Source: JANQOZ01 sp045106555 (GTDB lineage: Bacteria; Pseudomonadota; Gammaproteobacteria; Xanthomonadales; SZUA-38). From it: 64,000 nucleotides of DNA. Shown here in pieces: positions 1 to 8,900 of the stretch. Made by a program: the position numbers and the translations under genes. The stretch lies in the NCBI GenBank assembly GCA_045106555.1, contig JBGCET010000040.1, positions 1 through 64,000 of the forward strand. The letters run 5' to 3'. The notes under the pieces were generated by a model. The model worked only from the letters and a program-made list of their open reading frames with translations, ran no database searches and was not told the DNA's origin. Numbering within the stretch: the stretch's first letter is position 1; the number at the start of each line of letters is the position of its first letter.

Positions 1-768
1 GCTGGCAGCGACGTTGCCGGTATGAAAACCCGCGCCGTGGATAAGGGGGATCACTATGTGCTGAACGGTCAGAAAACCTATATCTCGAACGGCATTATCG
101 GCAACCTGTTTATGGTGGCTGCACGCACCGGGGAAGAGGGCAGTCGGCAGCTAGGTCTGTTTCTCGTTGAAGGAGAGATGGAAGGCTTCAAGCGCGGCCG
201 CAATTTGCAAAAAATGGGTCTGAAGAGTCAGGACACCGCTGAGCTGTTTTTCGACAACGTGGTGGTGCCTAAGGAAAACGTCCTGGGCGACCCAACCCGC
301 GGGTTTTACAACCTCATGCAGTTTCTGGCCGAAGAGCGTCTGATGAACTCGGTCAGCAATCTGGCCATGGCTTCAACCGCGCTGGAAATCACTTTGGACT
401 ACGCTCGTGAGCGTAAGGTGTTTGGACAGCCGGTGGCGGATTTTCAGGTGAATCGATTTAAGTTCGCCGACATGCGCACAGAAATTGATGTGGCGCAGGT
501 GTTTGTTGATCAATGCGTGATGCTCCATAACGCCGGCAATCTCAGTCCCGATATGGCTGCGCAGTCCAAGCTAGTCACCAGCGAGATCCTTGGTCGCACG
601 GTGGATGAGTGTGTGCAGCTGCACGGCGGCGCCGGTTATATGGACGAATACCGCATCTCTAGACTTTATCGTGACGCACGTATCGCTAGAATTTACGCTG
701 GGTCTTCGGAGGTGATGCGAGAAATCATTGCTCGTTCTATGGGGCTTGATCCGAGGAAAAAATCGTAA
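1..768 (+). CDS. acyl-CoA dehydrogenase, C-terminal part (5' end outside window)
   Basis: FAD-dependent alpha,beta-dehydrogenation of an acyl-CoA. The reading frame is open from base 1 (AGSDVAGMKT, the substrate/FAD loop of the family), so the Met at 22 is internal and the N-terminal third lies upstream. Visible are the middle beta domain and the C-terminal helical domain, with RKVFGQPVADFQ, QLHGGAGYMDEY and the closing IYAGSSEVMREIIAR. The Glu of the usual YEG(T/S) site is Ala here. The AEERL motif (Glu about 105 residues after base 22) matches where long-chain and isovaleryl-CoA enzymes place the catalytic base. Substrate chain length cannot be told. Confidence 0.93.
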   Translation, partial: AGSDVAGMKTRAVDKGDHYVLNGQKTYISNGIIGNLFMVAARTGEEGSRQLGLFLVEGEMEGFKRGRNLQKMGLKSQDTAELFFDNVVVPKENVLGDPTRGFYNLMQFLAEERLMNSVSNLAMASTALEITLDYARERKVFGQPVADFQVNRFKFADMRTEIDVAQVFVDQCVMLHNAGNLSPDMAAQSKLVTSEILGRTVDECVQLHGGAGYMDEYRISRLYRDARIARIYAGSSEVMREIIARSMGLDPRKKS

Positions 769-805
769 GTTAAGGGGTTGCTGCGGCATCCCCACAGGAG
801 ATGGC

Positions 806-1084
806 ATGAAAGCTGTTTGGAATAACGCCGTGCTGGCGCAGTCTGACGACACCGTGGTGGTGGAAGGCAATCACTACTTCCCGCAAGAGTCTTTGGACAT
901 GGCCTTTTTTGAGTCGTCTAATAAAACGAGCGTCTGTCCGTGGAAGGGCACCGCCAGCTACTACTCGGTAAACGTCGATGGGCAAACCAACGCTGATGCG
1001 GCCTGGTACTACCCTGACACCAAGCCTGATGCCGATAACATCAAGGGGCGCGTGGCGTTCTGGAAAGGCGTGACGGTCTCCTGA
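806..1084 (+). CDS. DUF427 family protein
   Basis: A 92-residue protein of the DUF427 family, small single-domain beta proteins of unknown biochemical function. Family-typical motifs are MKAVWN at the start, VVEGNHYFP, the central CPWKGTASYYSV and WYYPDTKP. The ATG at 806 is preceded by a purine-rich ACAGGAGATGG, which gives a credible ribosome site; in-frame codons further upstream do not resemble the family. It lies 37 bases after the acyl-CoA dehydrogenase on the same strand and may be co-transcribed. No catalytic role is claimed. Confidence 0.88.
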   Translation: MKAVWNNAVLAQSDDTVVVEGNHYFPQESLDMAFFESSNKTSVCPWKGTASYYSVNVDGQTNADAAWYYPDTKPDADNIKGRVAFWKGVTVS

Positions 1085-1113
1085 GCCGGTTTCGGGTGCG
1101 TTAGTCAAAGGCC

Positions 1114-1638
1114 GTGTTTCTCCGCCGAACCCTGAAATTTCTGCATACCGCCAGCGCCATCGGCCTGGCGGGCGGGCTGGCAGCCTACATGATTGTGTTG
1201 GCTTACGGACCCAGCCCGGATTCGCTAAGCGCTTATGCCGCGGTTCGTGGCTCTCTGGCCGTTGTGTCGAAATGGTTGTTGATGCCCTCCATGGTGGGTG
1301 TATTAGTCACTGGGCTGCTGGCCATGGCTGCGCATTATCCGTACATGGAAGCGCCTTGGGTTTGGGTCAAAGCCGTTTCGGGAATACTGGTATTCGAAGC
1401 CACCTTGGGGGCCATCGATGCACCTGCTCAGCGGGCGGCAAAAATAACCGCTAACGCCCTGGCCGGAGAACTGCCGGCGTCAGAGGTGGCGGGTTTGATG
1501 CACAACGAGTGGGGTGCCTGGTGGATGGTATTGGCGTTGTCTGCCGCTAACGTGATCCTGGCCATCTGGCGCCCGCGCTTTAAGGTGCCGCGCACCAAGC
1601 CCACGAAACCGCCAACGAAACCGCCTGGGTCGCCCTAG
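1114..1638 (+). CDS. DUF2269-like integral membrane protein
   Basis: A 174-residue inner-membrane protein with about four hydrophobic helices (near residues 10-30, 48-70, 82-100 and 135-155). It resembles the predicted DUF2269/CopD-like membrane family. The opening FLRRTLKFLHTASAIGLAGG carries the HTxxA-type helix of that family. The start is a GTG 29 bases after the DUF427 stop. The tail is a short Pro/Lys/Thr repeat (PTKPPTKPPG) that is probably cytoplasmic. Its stop overlaps the stop of the convergent next gene by a few bases. Function unknown. Confidence 0.75.
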   Translation: MFLRRTLKFLHTASAIGLAGGLAAYMIVLAYGPSPDSLSAYAAVRGSLAVVSKWLLMPSMVGVLVTGLLAMAAHYPYMEAPWVWVKAVSGILVFEATLGAIDAPAQRAAKITANALAGELPASEVAGLMHNEWGAWWMVLALSAANVILAIWRPRFKVPRTKPTKPPTKPPGSP

Positions 1639-2378
1639 CGTTTGCGTTTGGTTAGCAACGAGGCCGGGCGACGCTCCTGAGCCGTCTTGAACAAGCTGAA
1701 GGTTTTTTTCACGTAGTTGGTGACGGTGTCGATGCCGTCGATGTATTCCTTAAGCTCCGGCGTCCACTGGGCTTCCACCAGGCGTGAGGTCATGGCCGGG
1801 TCGGCACCTTCCAAACGCACGTAAAACCAGGGTTCGCCGCGCTTGAGCACAATCGGTTTACTCATGTCATGCCACTCAAAGGCCCACATCAGGCGTCGGG
1901 GCCAGACGTCCAGCTGAAAACGGCCGCTGATAATCACCCCTGGCCAGCGGTCTGCCTTGTAGTCATGAAACGGCCCCACCTCATCTAAGAAACAGTAATC
2001 GTCCGCAATAAACCGGTAGGGCGTGACGATTTGGAAAATGGGCCGTTTTGGATGGCGCCATTGGTCTGGCGGCATCGGCACAATCAGCTCATCAAGAAAA
2101 TTCACATCGATAGGGCTGTCATGGCCCAGCTCATTGTTGAATGACAGTGAACCATCAGGCCGGATGACCGCCGAGAAGGTGGCGTCGATAGGGCAACGAA
2201 TCTGGTATAGCCTTGCTTCATGCTGCAACACGGCCGGGCAGGCCGTGACCGCTTTGGCTGAGGGATCTTCCAGCACCGGCAAATCCAGCGCTTCAGGGGA
2301 AAACCAGATGGTAGAGGCCTTAACCGGGTCCATTAACCAGCCGGCAGTTAATATGCGGGAGCTGCTCGATTCACTCAT
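1635..2378 (-). CDS. conserved hypothetical protein, about 247 aa
   Basis: I do not recognise this family with certainty. The protein is soluble-looking, has no signal peptide, and is rich in Trp, Pro and aromatic residues. It ends in a strongly basic tail (LLTKRKR). The opening MSESSSSRILTAGWLMDP and central blocks such as PKRPIFQIVTPYRF and WPGVIISGRFQLDVWP suggest a compact beta-rich domain. The start is probably the ATG at 2378, with the ECF sigma gene starting divergently 70 bases away. It converges with the membrane protein gene, sharing a CTAG at the stops. Confidence 0.6.
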   Translation of the reverse strand: MSESSSSRILTAGWLMDPVKASTIWFSPEALDLPVLEDPSAKAVTACPAVLQHEARLYQIRCPIDATFSAVIRPDGSLSFNNELGHDSPIDVNFLDELIVPMPPDQWRHPKRPIFQIVTPYRFIADDYCFLDEVGPFHDYKADRWPGVIISGRFQLDVWPRRLMWAFEWHDMSKPIVLKRGEPWFYVRLEGADPAMTSRLVEAQWTPELKEYIDGIDTVTNYVKKTFSLFKTAQERRPASLLTKRKR

Positions 2379-2448
2379 GGCTTACAGTATGTGTCGAAAG
2401 TCAGGGCACACTATAAACGTTTTCGTCCTTTACGCCGTCTGACTTACC

Positions 2449-3045
2449 ATGAGGGCTGTGGCGGAGTGGGACAACAGCAAGGCGGCCCCAGGGCCAGACT
2501 CGGAGCACGCATTGGATTCTGGCTCGGCGAAAGACGATACAGAACTGGTGGACAGTGCCCGCGACGGTGATCAGCGCGCGTTCGAAGTGCTGTATCGACG
2601 CCATCAAGGGCGGCTGATGGCCCTATGTTGGCGGATGTGTGGTGGTAACGACACCCTCGCGGCGGAGCTGGTTCAAGATGCCTTTGTGCGGGCCTGGCAA
2701 AAGCTCCACCTGTTTCGCGGAGAGGCCAGGTTTTCCACCTGGCTGCATCGCTTGACGGTGAACGTGGTGCTCAGCGACCGGCGAATACGAATGCGCCGAA
2801 TGGAGCGAGAGCAGCCGCTGGAGCTGGCGCCGGAGCAGGGCCGCACGCCCAGCATGGGGCTGGATGCAGATTTGGAGGGCGCCATTGCCCGATTGCCGGA
2901 ACGTGCGCGCACGGTGCTGGTCTTACATGATGTGGAAGGATTGAAACACGCAGAAATTGCGCAGCTGGCGGATATGGCGGTGGGCACTTCAAAGGCCCAG
3001 CTACATCGGGCGCGCAAATTGCTTAGAGAGTGGTTAGATGAGTAA
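2449..3045 (+). CDS. ECF-type RNA polymerase sigma factor
   Basis: A 198-residue sigma-70 family factor lacking regions 1 and 3, hence extracytoplasmic-function type. Region 2 covers roughly residues 35-105 (DQRAFEVLYRRHQGRL, LVQDAFVRAWQ, FSTWLHRLTVN). Region 4 lies near 145-195 (RLPERARTVLVLHDVEG, then the helix-turn-helix HAEIAQLADMAVGTSKAQLHRARK). It overlaps the next gene by 8 bases (3038-3045), the usual arrangement with a cognate anti-sigma. It probably directs transcription of its own operon and envelope genes in response to a surface signal, but the regulon is not visible here. Confidence 0.93.
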   Translation: MRAVAEWDNSKAAPGPDSEHALDSGSAKDDTELVDSARDGDQRAFEVLYRRHQGRLMALCWRMCGGNDTLAAELVQDAFVRAWQKLHLFRGEARFSTWLHRLTVNVVLSDRRIRMRRMEREQPLELAPEQGRTPSMGLDADLEGAIARLPERARTVLVLHDVEGLKHAEIAQLADMAVGTSKAQLHRARKLLREWLDE

Positions 3046-3676
3046 CAGTGAAAATCACAACGACGGCGCCTCAGAGCGAGCGGCTGATAGCGCTCTGCTC
3101 AAGCGCCTCTCGGGGCTTCCGCGGGAGCGTCATGGTAGTGACGACCTGTGGCCGCAGATTCAAGCCAGACTGTCGCCGCAAGCGACAGTGCAGGCGGCAC
3201 AATGGTTGCCTCGTGCGGCCGCGGCGATTTTTGTTCTGGCCATTGTGGGCTCTGCAATCATCAACCTGAATGGTCCAGGCGCGCAGTCAGGAAACTCTGA
3301 ACTTCTAAGCCATCACTCGGGCAATCTTCCCCTGCTGTCGGCCAGTGCTGAGCTCGAATATTCTGGCGCACTGCAAAACTTGCTGCCGCTGACGGTGAGT
3401 GCAGCAGCGGCCGAGCCGGGGACACTGCTGGCCGACTATGAACAGTCGCTGCAAGTGGTGCGTACTGCCACCGAAGCGGTCAGGCTGGCGCTAAACAGCG
3501 ACCCCGGGTCTCGGTACCTCAACACTATGTTGGCAGACCTACATCACCGACAGCTCAGCGTATTAAAAGAAATGGCGCGGCATGCGGATCAACCGACTCT
3601 GGGTTCTGAGAACACGCAGGCTGGTCGAAAAACCTCGTTACCTATGTCAACGGATAACATTCGGAGTACATCATGA
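3038..3676 (+). CDS. putative membrane anti-sigma factor
   Basis: A 212-residue single-pass protein. It has a soluble N-terminus of about 60 residues, one hydrophobic helix (AAAIFVLAIVGSAIINLNG, around 63-82), and a periplasmic helical part (LADYEQSLQVVRTATEAVRL). Overlap with the sigma gene and this topology argue for an anti-sigma role. The N-terminus lacks an obvious Cys/His zinc-binding HxxxCxxC motif, so it is not a classical ZAS protein. Its last bases overlap the next gene by 4 nt. Role inferred mainly from position. Confidence 0.72.
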   Translation: MSNSENHNDGASERAADSALLKRLSGLPRERHGSDDLWPQIQARLSPQATVQAAQWLPRAAAAIFVLAIVGSAIINLNGPGAQSGNSELLSHHSGNLPLLSASAELEYSGALQNLLPLTVSAAAAEPGTLLADYEQSLQVVRTATEAVRLALNSDPGSRYLNTMLADLHHRQLSVLKEMARHADQPTLGSENTQAGRKTSLPMSTDNIRSTS

Positions 3677-4608
3677 TGAATTATCAAAGCTCAAACGGAC
3701 TTGCGCCGGGCAGGGGCGAAGGCGCAGTCGTTGGCTTTGCCTTCGCTTGCGTCGTTGGGCTGGCGTCACTCGGCGCCTTCGCTAGCGTGGCGGCTGAGGA
3801 AGTGGAGCACACCATGGCGCTGGATGGTGATGGCATGGTGGTCATTAAGGTGGTCAAAGGTGAGGTGCGATTAGAAGGATGGGATCGCAACGAAGTGATG
3901 GTGCGCGGAGAGGTCGGTGAAGGTAGCCTGAAGCTCTCTTTGGAAGGTAATGATCAACGGCGAGAAATTGAGGTGAAAATTCCGCGAAACTCCCGCGGTG
4001 TTGAAGGCTCCGAGCTGGAAGTTTTTATCCCTGCCGGCGCCAGTGTAGTTGTGGAAACTACCAGCGCCGATATCATTGCCGAGGGCGTTGTTGGCGATCT
4101 GATTGAACTGCGCGCTGTCAGTGGCGATATCGAAGCGGAGACAGGCGGGCAGCGCCTGTTTGCTCACACAGTTAGCGGTGATGTTGAGCTGGAGTCCAGC
4201 GCACGAAGGGTGGATCTTAATAGCGTAAGCGGCGATATCGACGGGCGCCTCAGCGGCGAAGAAGTGGACGCCAACACGGTCTCTGGCGAGATGATCTTAA
4301 TTGCCCGCAAGCTGGCGCGAGGGCACTTTGAAAGTGTTTCCGGAGATCTGGAGCTCGATACCGGTTTGCTGGATACGGGGGCTATAACCGTTGCCAGCCT
4401 CAGCGGCGATGTGGATTTGATTCTTCCGGACAACCTGTCGGCCACTTGTGAAGCGGAGAGTTTCAGTGGCTCGATCAGAAGCACCAAGGGCCAGGTGGAA
4501 AAAGCCCAATATGGTCCCCATAAGACGTTGCGGTTTGTATCCGGTGACGGCTCGGGTCGAGTACGGGTGGAGAGTTTCAGTGGCGACGTTCGGATTCGCG
4601 AGCGTTAA
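3673..4608 (+). CDS. DUF4097 family beta-repeat exported protein
   Basis: A 311-residue protein with an N-terminal export signal (hydrophobic stretch about residues 18-40, cleavage probably near SVAAEE). A repetitive right-handed beta structure of the DUF4097/putative-adhesin type follows. The repeat unit is marked by recurring SGD turns: AVSGDIEAE, TVSGDVELE, SVSGDIDG, SVSGDLELD, SLSGDVDLI and SFSGDVRIRE, spaced about 18-25 residues. It is translationally coupled (4-base overlap) to the anti-sigma gene, so it is the third gene of the ECF operon. Such proteins are often regulated with envelope-stress sigma factors. Exact role unknown. Confidence 0.85.
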   Translation: MMNYQSSNGLAPGRGEGAVVGFAFACVVGLASLGAFASVAAEEVEHTMALDGDGMVVIKVVKGEVRLEGWDRNEVMVRGEVGEGSLKLSLEGNDQRREIEVKIPRNSRGVEGSELEVFIPAGASVVVETTSADIIAEGVVGDLIELRAVSGDIEAETGGQRLFAHTVSGDVELESSARRVDLNSVSGDIDGRLSGEEVDANTVSGEMILIARKLARGHFESVSGDLELDTGLLDTGAITVASLSGDVDLILPDNLSATCEAESFSGSIRSTKGQVEKAQYGPHKTLRFVSGDGSGRVRVESFSGDVRIRER

Positions 4609-5350
4609 GTGAGGTGCTCACCTGCCGGATCTCTGCGCCAGTACGGTCAAAGCTTACCTCGGTAAAATGACCGCCGGTTGAATCCAGGGTAATGACGGTA
4701 CTGCAGCGCGTGCCGTATTCGGTGCCAAGGATAAACGCTGGGGCCAGGCGACGCTCGAGCTCTGGTCCAACGCCGGTGTTGGGCAGCTGGCCATTGGGCA
4801 CCTCAGAGTTTCTCAACGCTGCCAGCAGGGGCCTGACGTCCTGAACCGTTTCCAACGTGCCAGCAAGGGCCCGCGACTTTGGCCAGGGTGAGTTGAGTGA
4901 ACCATTGCTGACCGCGTAAACCCCCGACTTAAGCTGTTGGGCTGGCTGGCCTTGATTGCAGCACCACCAAAGCTCCTGGCCGTCCCAAGCAACAAAATTG
5001 AACCCGCCATAAGCGTCTGCGTGTTGGATGAGGTTTTCACAAAAACTCTGGCCACTTTCTGTTCCTGCGAGAAACTGCAGCGTGATGTCTCCCCGGCTCA
5101 TCGGAGCCGGTTCAGCGCCAATGGTGGCCGGCGATCGAACGTTGGTCACCGCAGCAAAACGCCCGCCGGCTGTTGCACCCAGCCAAGTGCCGTCCGCAAC
5201 CAAGTCCTTGCCGGCAAAAATTCCCGGGTAATCTGACCACCAGGCCGCTGCTGCGGCAGGTCGATCATGGCGTTCATCTCGGTTGGCGGCCACCGTCAGG
5301 TGGAATTTGCCGTTAGAGCTGCGAAGAAATTTTATGCCGACTAAACACAT
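4577..5350 (-). CDS. NRDE family protein (TANGO2/DUF833-like)
   Basis: The start is chosen at ATG 5350 because the product then begins MCLVGIKF, and family members begin with Met-Cys followed by hydrophobics; Cys2 has been proposed as an Ntn-type nucleophile. The signature AANRDERHDRP follows about 20 residues in. Later blocks are WLGATAGGRFAAVTNVR, YAVSNGSLNSPWPK and GTEYGTRCSTVITLD, all typical. Length from this start is 257 aa. The reading frame stays open further upstream into the next gene's coding strand, but that part is not family-like. The 3' end overlaps DUF4097 convergently by 32 bases. Biological substrate unknown. Confidence 0.88.
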   Translation of the reverse strand: MCLVGIKFLRSSNGKFHLTVAANRDERHDRPAAAAAWWSDYPGIFAGKDLVADGTWLGATAGGRFAAVTNVRSPATIGAEPAPMSRGDITLQFLAGTESGQSFCENLIQHADAYGGFNFVAWDGQELWWCCNQGQPAQQLKSGVYAVSNGSLNSPWPKSRALAGTLETVQDVRPLLAALRNSEVPNGQLPNTGVGPELERRLAPAFILGTEYGTRCSTVITLDSTGGHFTEVSFDRTGAEIRQVSTSLNARESERRH

Positions 5351-5369
5351 GACCGCTATCATAGGCTCC

Positions 5370-7022
5370 ATGATGAACACGCTACTGATTTCCACCGTAT
5401 TGCTGGCTGCCCAGCCATTGTTTGATGATCGCAGCGACGCGCTCGCGTTCACCCATTTTAACGGCATGGTGGGAGAGCACTACTTTCCAGAAATGATGGG
5501 CGCCGGAGTGGCTTTGGTGGATTATGATCGGGACGGCGATCTGGATGTCTATCTGGTTCAAGGCACCATGCTAGGCCCTGAGCAATCCCCAGAGCAGGCG
5601 CTGATCAAACCGGCGAGCCCGTTAACTGATCGCCTGCTGCGCAATGACAGTGACGACAACGCACTGGCATTTACCGACGTCACCGCTGAGTCAAAAATTG
5701 TTGCTGATGGATACGGCATGGGCATCAGCGTTGGCGACGTTAATAACGATGGCTGGCCGGATCTTTATGTCAGCAATTTTGGCCCTAACCAGCTGTGGTT
5801 GAACCAGCGCGACGGCACCTTTCGCGAAGTCGCCAGTGAGGTCGGGGCTGACGACAACCGCTGGACAATTACGGCGGTATTTGTCGATGTCGACGATGAT
5901 GGCTGGCAGGATCTTTACCTGGTGAATTACGTCGATTGGAAATTGAAAACGGCGAAGACCTGCCTGTCCCATAACGACGCGCCAGATTACTGTTCGCCCC
6001 AATCCTATTCACCCACTTCCGACCAACTGCTGCGCAACCTCGGCGGCGGGAAATATCAGTTGATCACCGGGCGGGCCGGCATGACGCGCGCAGCGGGACC
6101 CGGGCTGGGTGCGGTAAGTGGCGATTTTAATGGTGACGGGTTGCCTGATATTTACGTCGCAAACGACGGCGCGGCCAACTATCTCTGGATGAATCAGGGG
6201 GGCGGTCGGTTTAGCGACGAGGCCTTGATGGCCGGCGTGGCGGTGAACATGTCGGGCCTGCCGGAAGCCAGTATGGGCGTGGATGCCAACGATTTTGACG
6301 GGGATGGTGATTTGGACCTGTTTATGACCCATCTGGATCGTCAGACCAACACGTTATACGTCAACGACGGCGATGGCTGGTTCATGGACCAGACCATGGG
6401 CAGCGTGTTGGGTGCCAGCAGCTTTGCTTTTACTGGTTTTGGCACCGCGTGGTTTGACCTTGACAATGATGGCTGGCTGGACCTGCTCAGCGCCAACGGC
6501 GCCGTAGTGAAAGTGGCGGAGCAGGTCAGGGCGGGGGAGACTTTACCGCTGCGCCAGAAAAATCAGCTGTGGCGCAATGTGGGCAGTGGGCGTTACGAAG
6601 ACATCAGCAGTCAGGGAGGCGAGGCGTTCGCCCGCGCCCGAGTTAGCCGGGGGGCGGCGTTCGGCGATATTAATAATGATGGGGCCACCGATATTGTGAT
6701 CACCAATAACGCTGGTCCAGCCGAGCTGCTGATTAATCAGGCGAGGACAACACACGGCTGGCTTGGGTTGACGCTGCTCAATCCCCAGGGCGGGACTGCT
6801 TACGGTGCCCAAGCGAGCTTAACCCTGCCAACAATGACGTTGGTCCGGCGGTCCCGGTCGGACGGCAGCTATCTTTCCGCCCATGATCCTCGAGTGTTGT
6901 TTGGCCTCGGGGCGTCCAGCGCGAAGCAGTTTGAAGTCCAGGTGAGGTGGCCCGGAGGCAAGACCAGCACCCACAAACACTTGACCCCTGGTGAATATCA
7001 CACCATTCGCCAGCCTCAGTGA
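5370..7022 (+). CDS. exported FG-GAP/VCBS repeat protein with ASPIC/UnbV domain (CRTAC1-like)
   Basis: A 550-residue protein from ATG 5370: short signal peptide (TLLISTVLLAAQP), then about six FG-GAP/VCBS blades, each with an Asp-rich calcium loop (DYDRDGDLDVYL, DVNNDGWPDLYV, DVDDDGWQDLYL, DFNGDGLPDIYV, DFDGDGDLDLFM, DINNDGATDIVI). A C-terminal ASPIC/UnbV domain follows (VQVRWPGGKTSTH near the end). This is the CRTAC1-type architecture: a calcium-stabilised beta-propeller outside the cytoplasm. Its stop overlaps the start of the TPR gene (GTGA), so the two are co-translated. The start codon lies only 19 bases from the divergent NRDE start, so the start is moderately uncertain. Confidence 0.9.
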   Translation: MMNTLLISTVLLAAQPLFDDRSDALAFTHFNGMVGEHYFPEMMGAGVALVDYDRDGDLDVYLVQGTMLGPEQSPEQALIKPASPLTDRLLRNDSDDNALAFTDVTAESKIVADGYGMGISVGDVNNDGWPDLYVSNFGPNQLWLNQRDGTFREVASEVGADDNRWTITAVFVDVDDDGWQDLYLVNYVDWKLKTAKTCLSHNDAPDYCSPQSYSPTSDQLLRNLGGGKYQLITGRAGMTRAAGPGLGAVSGDFNGDGLPDIYVANDGAANYLWMNQGGGRFSDEALMAGVAVNMSGLPEASMGVDANDFDGDGDLDLFMTHLDRQTNTLYVNDGDGWFMDQTMGSVLGASSFAFTGFGTAWFDLDNDGWLDLLSANGAVVKVAEQVRAGETLPLRQKNQLWRNVGSGRYEDISSQGGEAFARARVSRGAAFGDINNDGATDIVITNNAGPAELLINQARTTHGWLGLTLLNPQGGTAYGAQASLTLPTMTLVRRSRSDGSYLSAHDPRVLFGLGASSAKQFEVQVRWPGGKTSTHKHLTPGEYHTIRQPQ

Positions 7023-8575
7023 CGTCATTGTTGGACAAACGTGCCCGCTTTGTGATCATGGGTTTGCTGTGGATTTTTTGCACGCCGCTGCTAATCCAGC
7101 CGACGCTGGCCGCCGAATCCCTGCTGGACGATCTGAGGGCGATGCAGCAGGCCAATCCCCTGGACTCTAAATCTGCCGGAGATTTGGGGCGCTACTACCA
7201 TGCCCATGAGCAACTAGACGAGGCCCTGCTCTGGTACGCCGCAGCTATTGATCTGAAGGCGGAAGATTGGCGTTGGCACTATCTATCCGGTCTGGCTTTC
7301 ACTGAAGCCGCTCGGGCCCAGGAGGCATTAACCGCTCTGCGTACTGCCTACGAGTTAGCGCCTGGGAGCGAAGCGGTTGCGGTTCAGCTGGCACGAATTT
7401 CCTCAACCTTAGGGCAGTTTGATGAGACTGTGCGCGTGTTGTCGGAGGCGCTTAAGCGAAATCCAGGGTCTACCGCGGTGTTGAGTGAACTGGGTATCGC
7501 CTCGCTGGCATCCGGCAATCCCTCGGCAGCGGTCAACTATCTTCGCCAGGCGCTGCAGGCGGAGCCTGGGGCGAATCGGCTCTATTATCCCCTGGCTAAC
7601 GCGTTGCGGGCCACGGGTAACCGCGATGCGGCTAGGGAGGCTGTTTCTCAGGCAGGCAGCATTGCCCCTCGTCTGGCTGATCCTGTGGCTGATGAAATGC
7701 GCGGAATGTCGCGAAGCTATGCCTTTTATATGAGTCAGGGCTTGCTGGCTGCCAGCAGTGGTGACCTCCCGGCTGCGCGAAGTCTTTTGCAGCGTGCCGT
7801 TGAGCAAAATCCAGCAGACCCGACGGTGGGGGTCAATTTTGCCCGGGTGCTGGAATCTCTGGGTGAGTTGGCTTTGGCCGAGGCGCAACTGGAGCGTGTG
7901 TTGGGTCTAAACCCGACTCATGGGCCCGCTTGGTTCAACTTAGGTGTTCTGGCTGAGCTGGCTGAAGATGACGCTCTGGCGTTAAAACGGTATGAAACGG
8001 CGCTTTCAATGGACCCGGATGATTTTCGCAGCCATCTGCTGGCCGCCTCCGCAGCGCTAAGACTGAATCAACACGAATCGGCAGCTGTACATTACGCGCA
8101 GGCGGCGCAACTGAAACCCGAGCGGGATGAGCTTTTAGTGCGTCAGGCAGTCAGTCAGTGGCAGGGAGATTGCGCCAACGCAGTGGCCACCGCGCTGAAA
8201 GTGGTTCAGCGACGGCCAGAAGATCCCGCCGCTCTCGTCCTCTATATAAGGTTGGTTTCCACCTGTCCGGCCGCCGCCGCCCAGGCAATCAACAACGCGC
8301 TGAACGCGGCGCGCAATCTGGCTCGATTGGATTCATCACCGATAATGCAAATCAATCTGGCAATGGCAGAGGCCGCCAGCGGCAACTACGCAGAGGCAAA
8401 AAGGGTCCATCGTCTGGCCGTATCAGCGCTCGAGCACGATCTTTCCGCATCTCAGCGGGAGGTTATGGGCGAACTCGCCCAGCGGTATCAGGCTCAACAA
8501 CGGTCCAATCGGCCTTTCCTGTTGAACGAACAGGTGCTCCAGCCGGCGCGTTTAACCGCCGCTGACCGGCGCTGA
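7019..8575 (+). CDS. exported tetratricopeptide-repeat protein
   Basis: A 518-residue protein starting at GTG 7019, overlapping the previous stop. The N-terminus is a signal sequence (VIMGLLWIFCTPLLIQPTLA, residues about 12-31). The rest is TPR helices throughout: ALLWYAAAIDLKAEDWRWHY, ALTALRTAYELAPGSEAV, AVNYLRQALQAEPG, ARSLLQRAVEQNPADP, AEAQLERVLGLNPTHGPAW, ALKRYETALSMDPDD. It is a periplasmic or surface scaffold rather than an enzyme. Coupling to the CRTAC1-like protein and proximity to TBDR 1 suggest a secreted protein-protein assembly. No catalytic motif seen. Confidence 0.9.
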   Translation: MTSLLDKRARFVIMGLLWIFCTPLLIQPTLAAESLLDDLRAMQQANPLDSKSAGDLGRYYHAHEQLDEALLWYAAAIDLKAEDWRWHYLSGLAFTEAARAQEALTALRTAYELAPGSEAVAVQLARISSTLGQFDETVRVLSEALKRNPGSTAVLSELGIASLASGNPSAAVNYLRQALQAEPGANRLYYPLANALRATGNRDAAREAVSQAGSIAPRLADPVADEMRGMSRSYAFYMSQGLLAASSGDLPAARSLLQRAVEQNPADPTVGVNFARVLESLGELALAEAQLERVLGLNPTHGPAWFNLGVLAELAEDDALALKRYETALSMDPDDFRSHLLAASAALRLNQHESAAVHYAQAAQLKPERDELLVRQAVSQWQGDCANAVATALKVVQRRPEDPAALVLYIRLVSTCPAAAAQAINNALNAARNLARLDSSPIMQINLAMAEAASGNYAEAKRVHRLAVSALEHDLSASQREVMGELAQRYQAQQRSNRPFLLNEQVLQPARLTAADRR

Positions 8576-8900
8576 GGGGCAATATTTCAGGCAAATACCG
8601 CAATACCTGCAACATGATGATGCAGTTATCCGTAAAGATGTGCTGGATTTTCGATGTACCCATCCACCCCAAAAGTCACGGTTTAACAACGTTTTAACAT
8701 GGAGAAACGGCTAAGTTCTGCGGTTTTCGGCCGTTTTTAGCCTACGAAAAGCAGGGTTTTACTCTGTTGCACTTAGTGCTACCATTCGCCATCGCCGAGT
8801 TGGGCGACCATGACCTATGCCACATGGAAGTATAAAACTGGCGTAACCCCGAAAAACTGTTTTCGAGTGCCAATCGAAAAGCTGGGAGAGTCTCAAAACT
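8576..8900. promoter_or_regulatory. intergenic leader of TonB receptor 1 with small inverted repeats
   Basis: 325 bases without a convincing gene. Visible elements: a weak possible terminator for the TPR gene (AAACGGC at 8705-8711 pairing with GCCGTTT at 8730-8736, followed by a few T); a palindrome GCACTTAGTGC at 8769-8779, a possible operator; a hairpin CGAAAA-N4-TTTTCG at 8850-8865 in the leader; and a GGGAGAG ribosome site at about 8884-8890. No clear -35/-10 pair could be fixed. The elements are read directly; their function is inferred. Confidence 0.4.
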
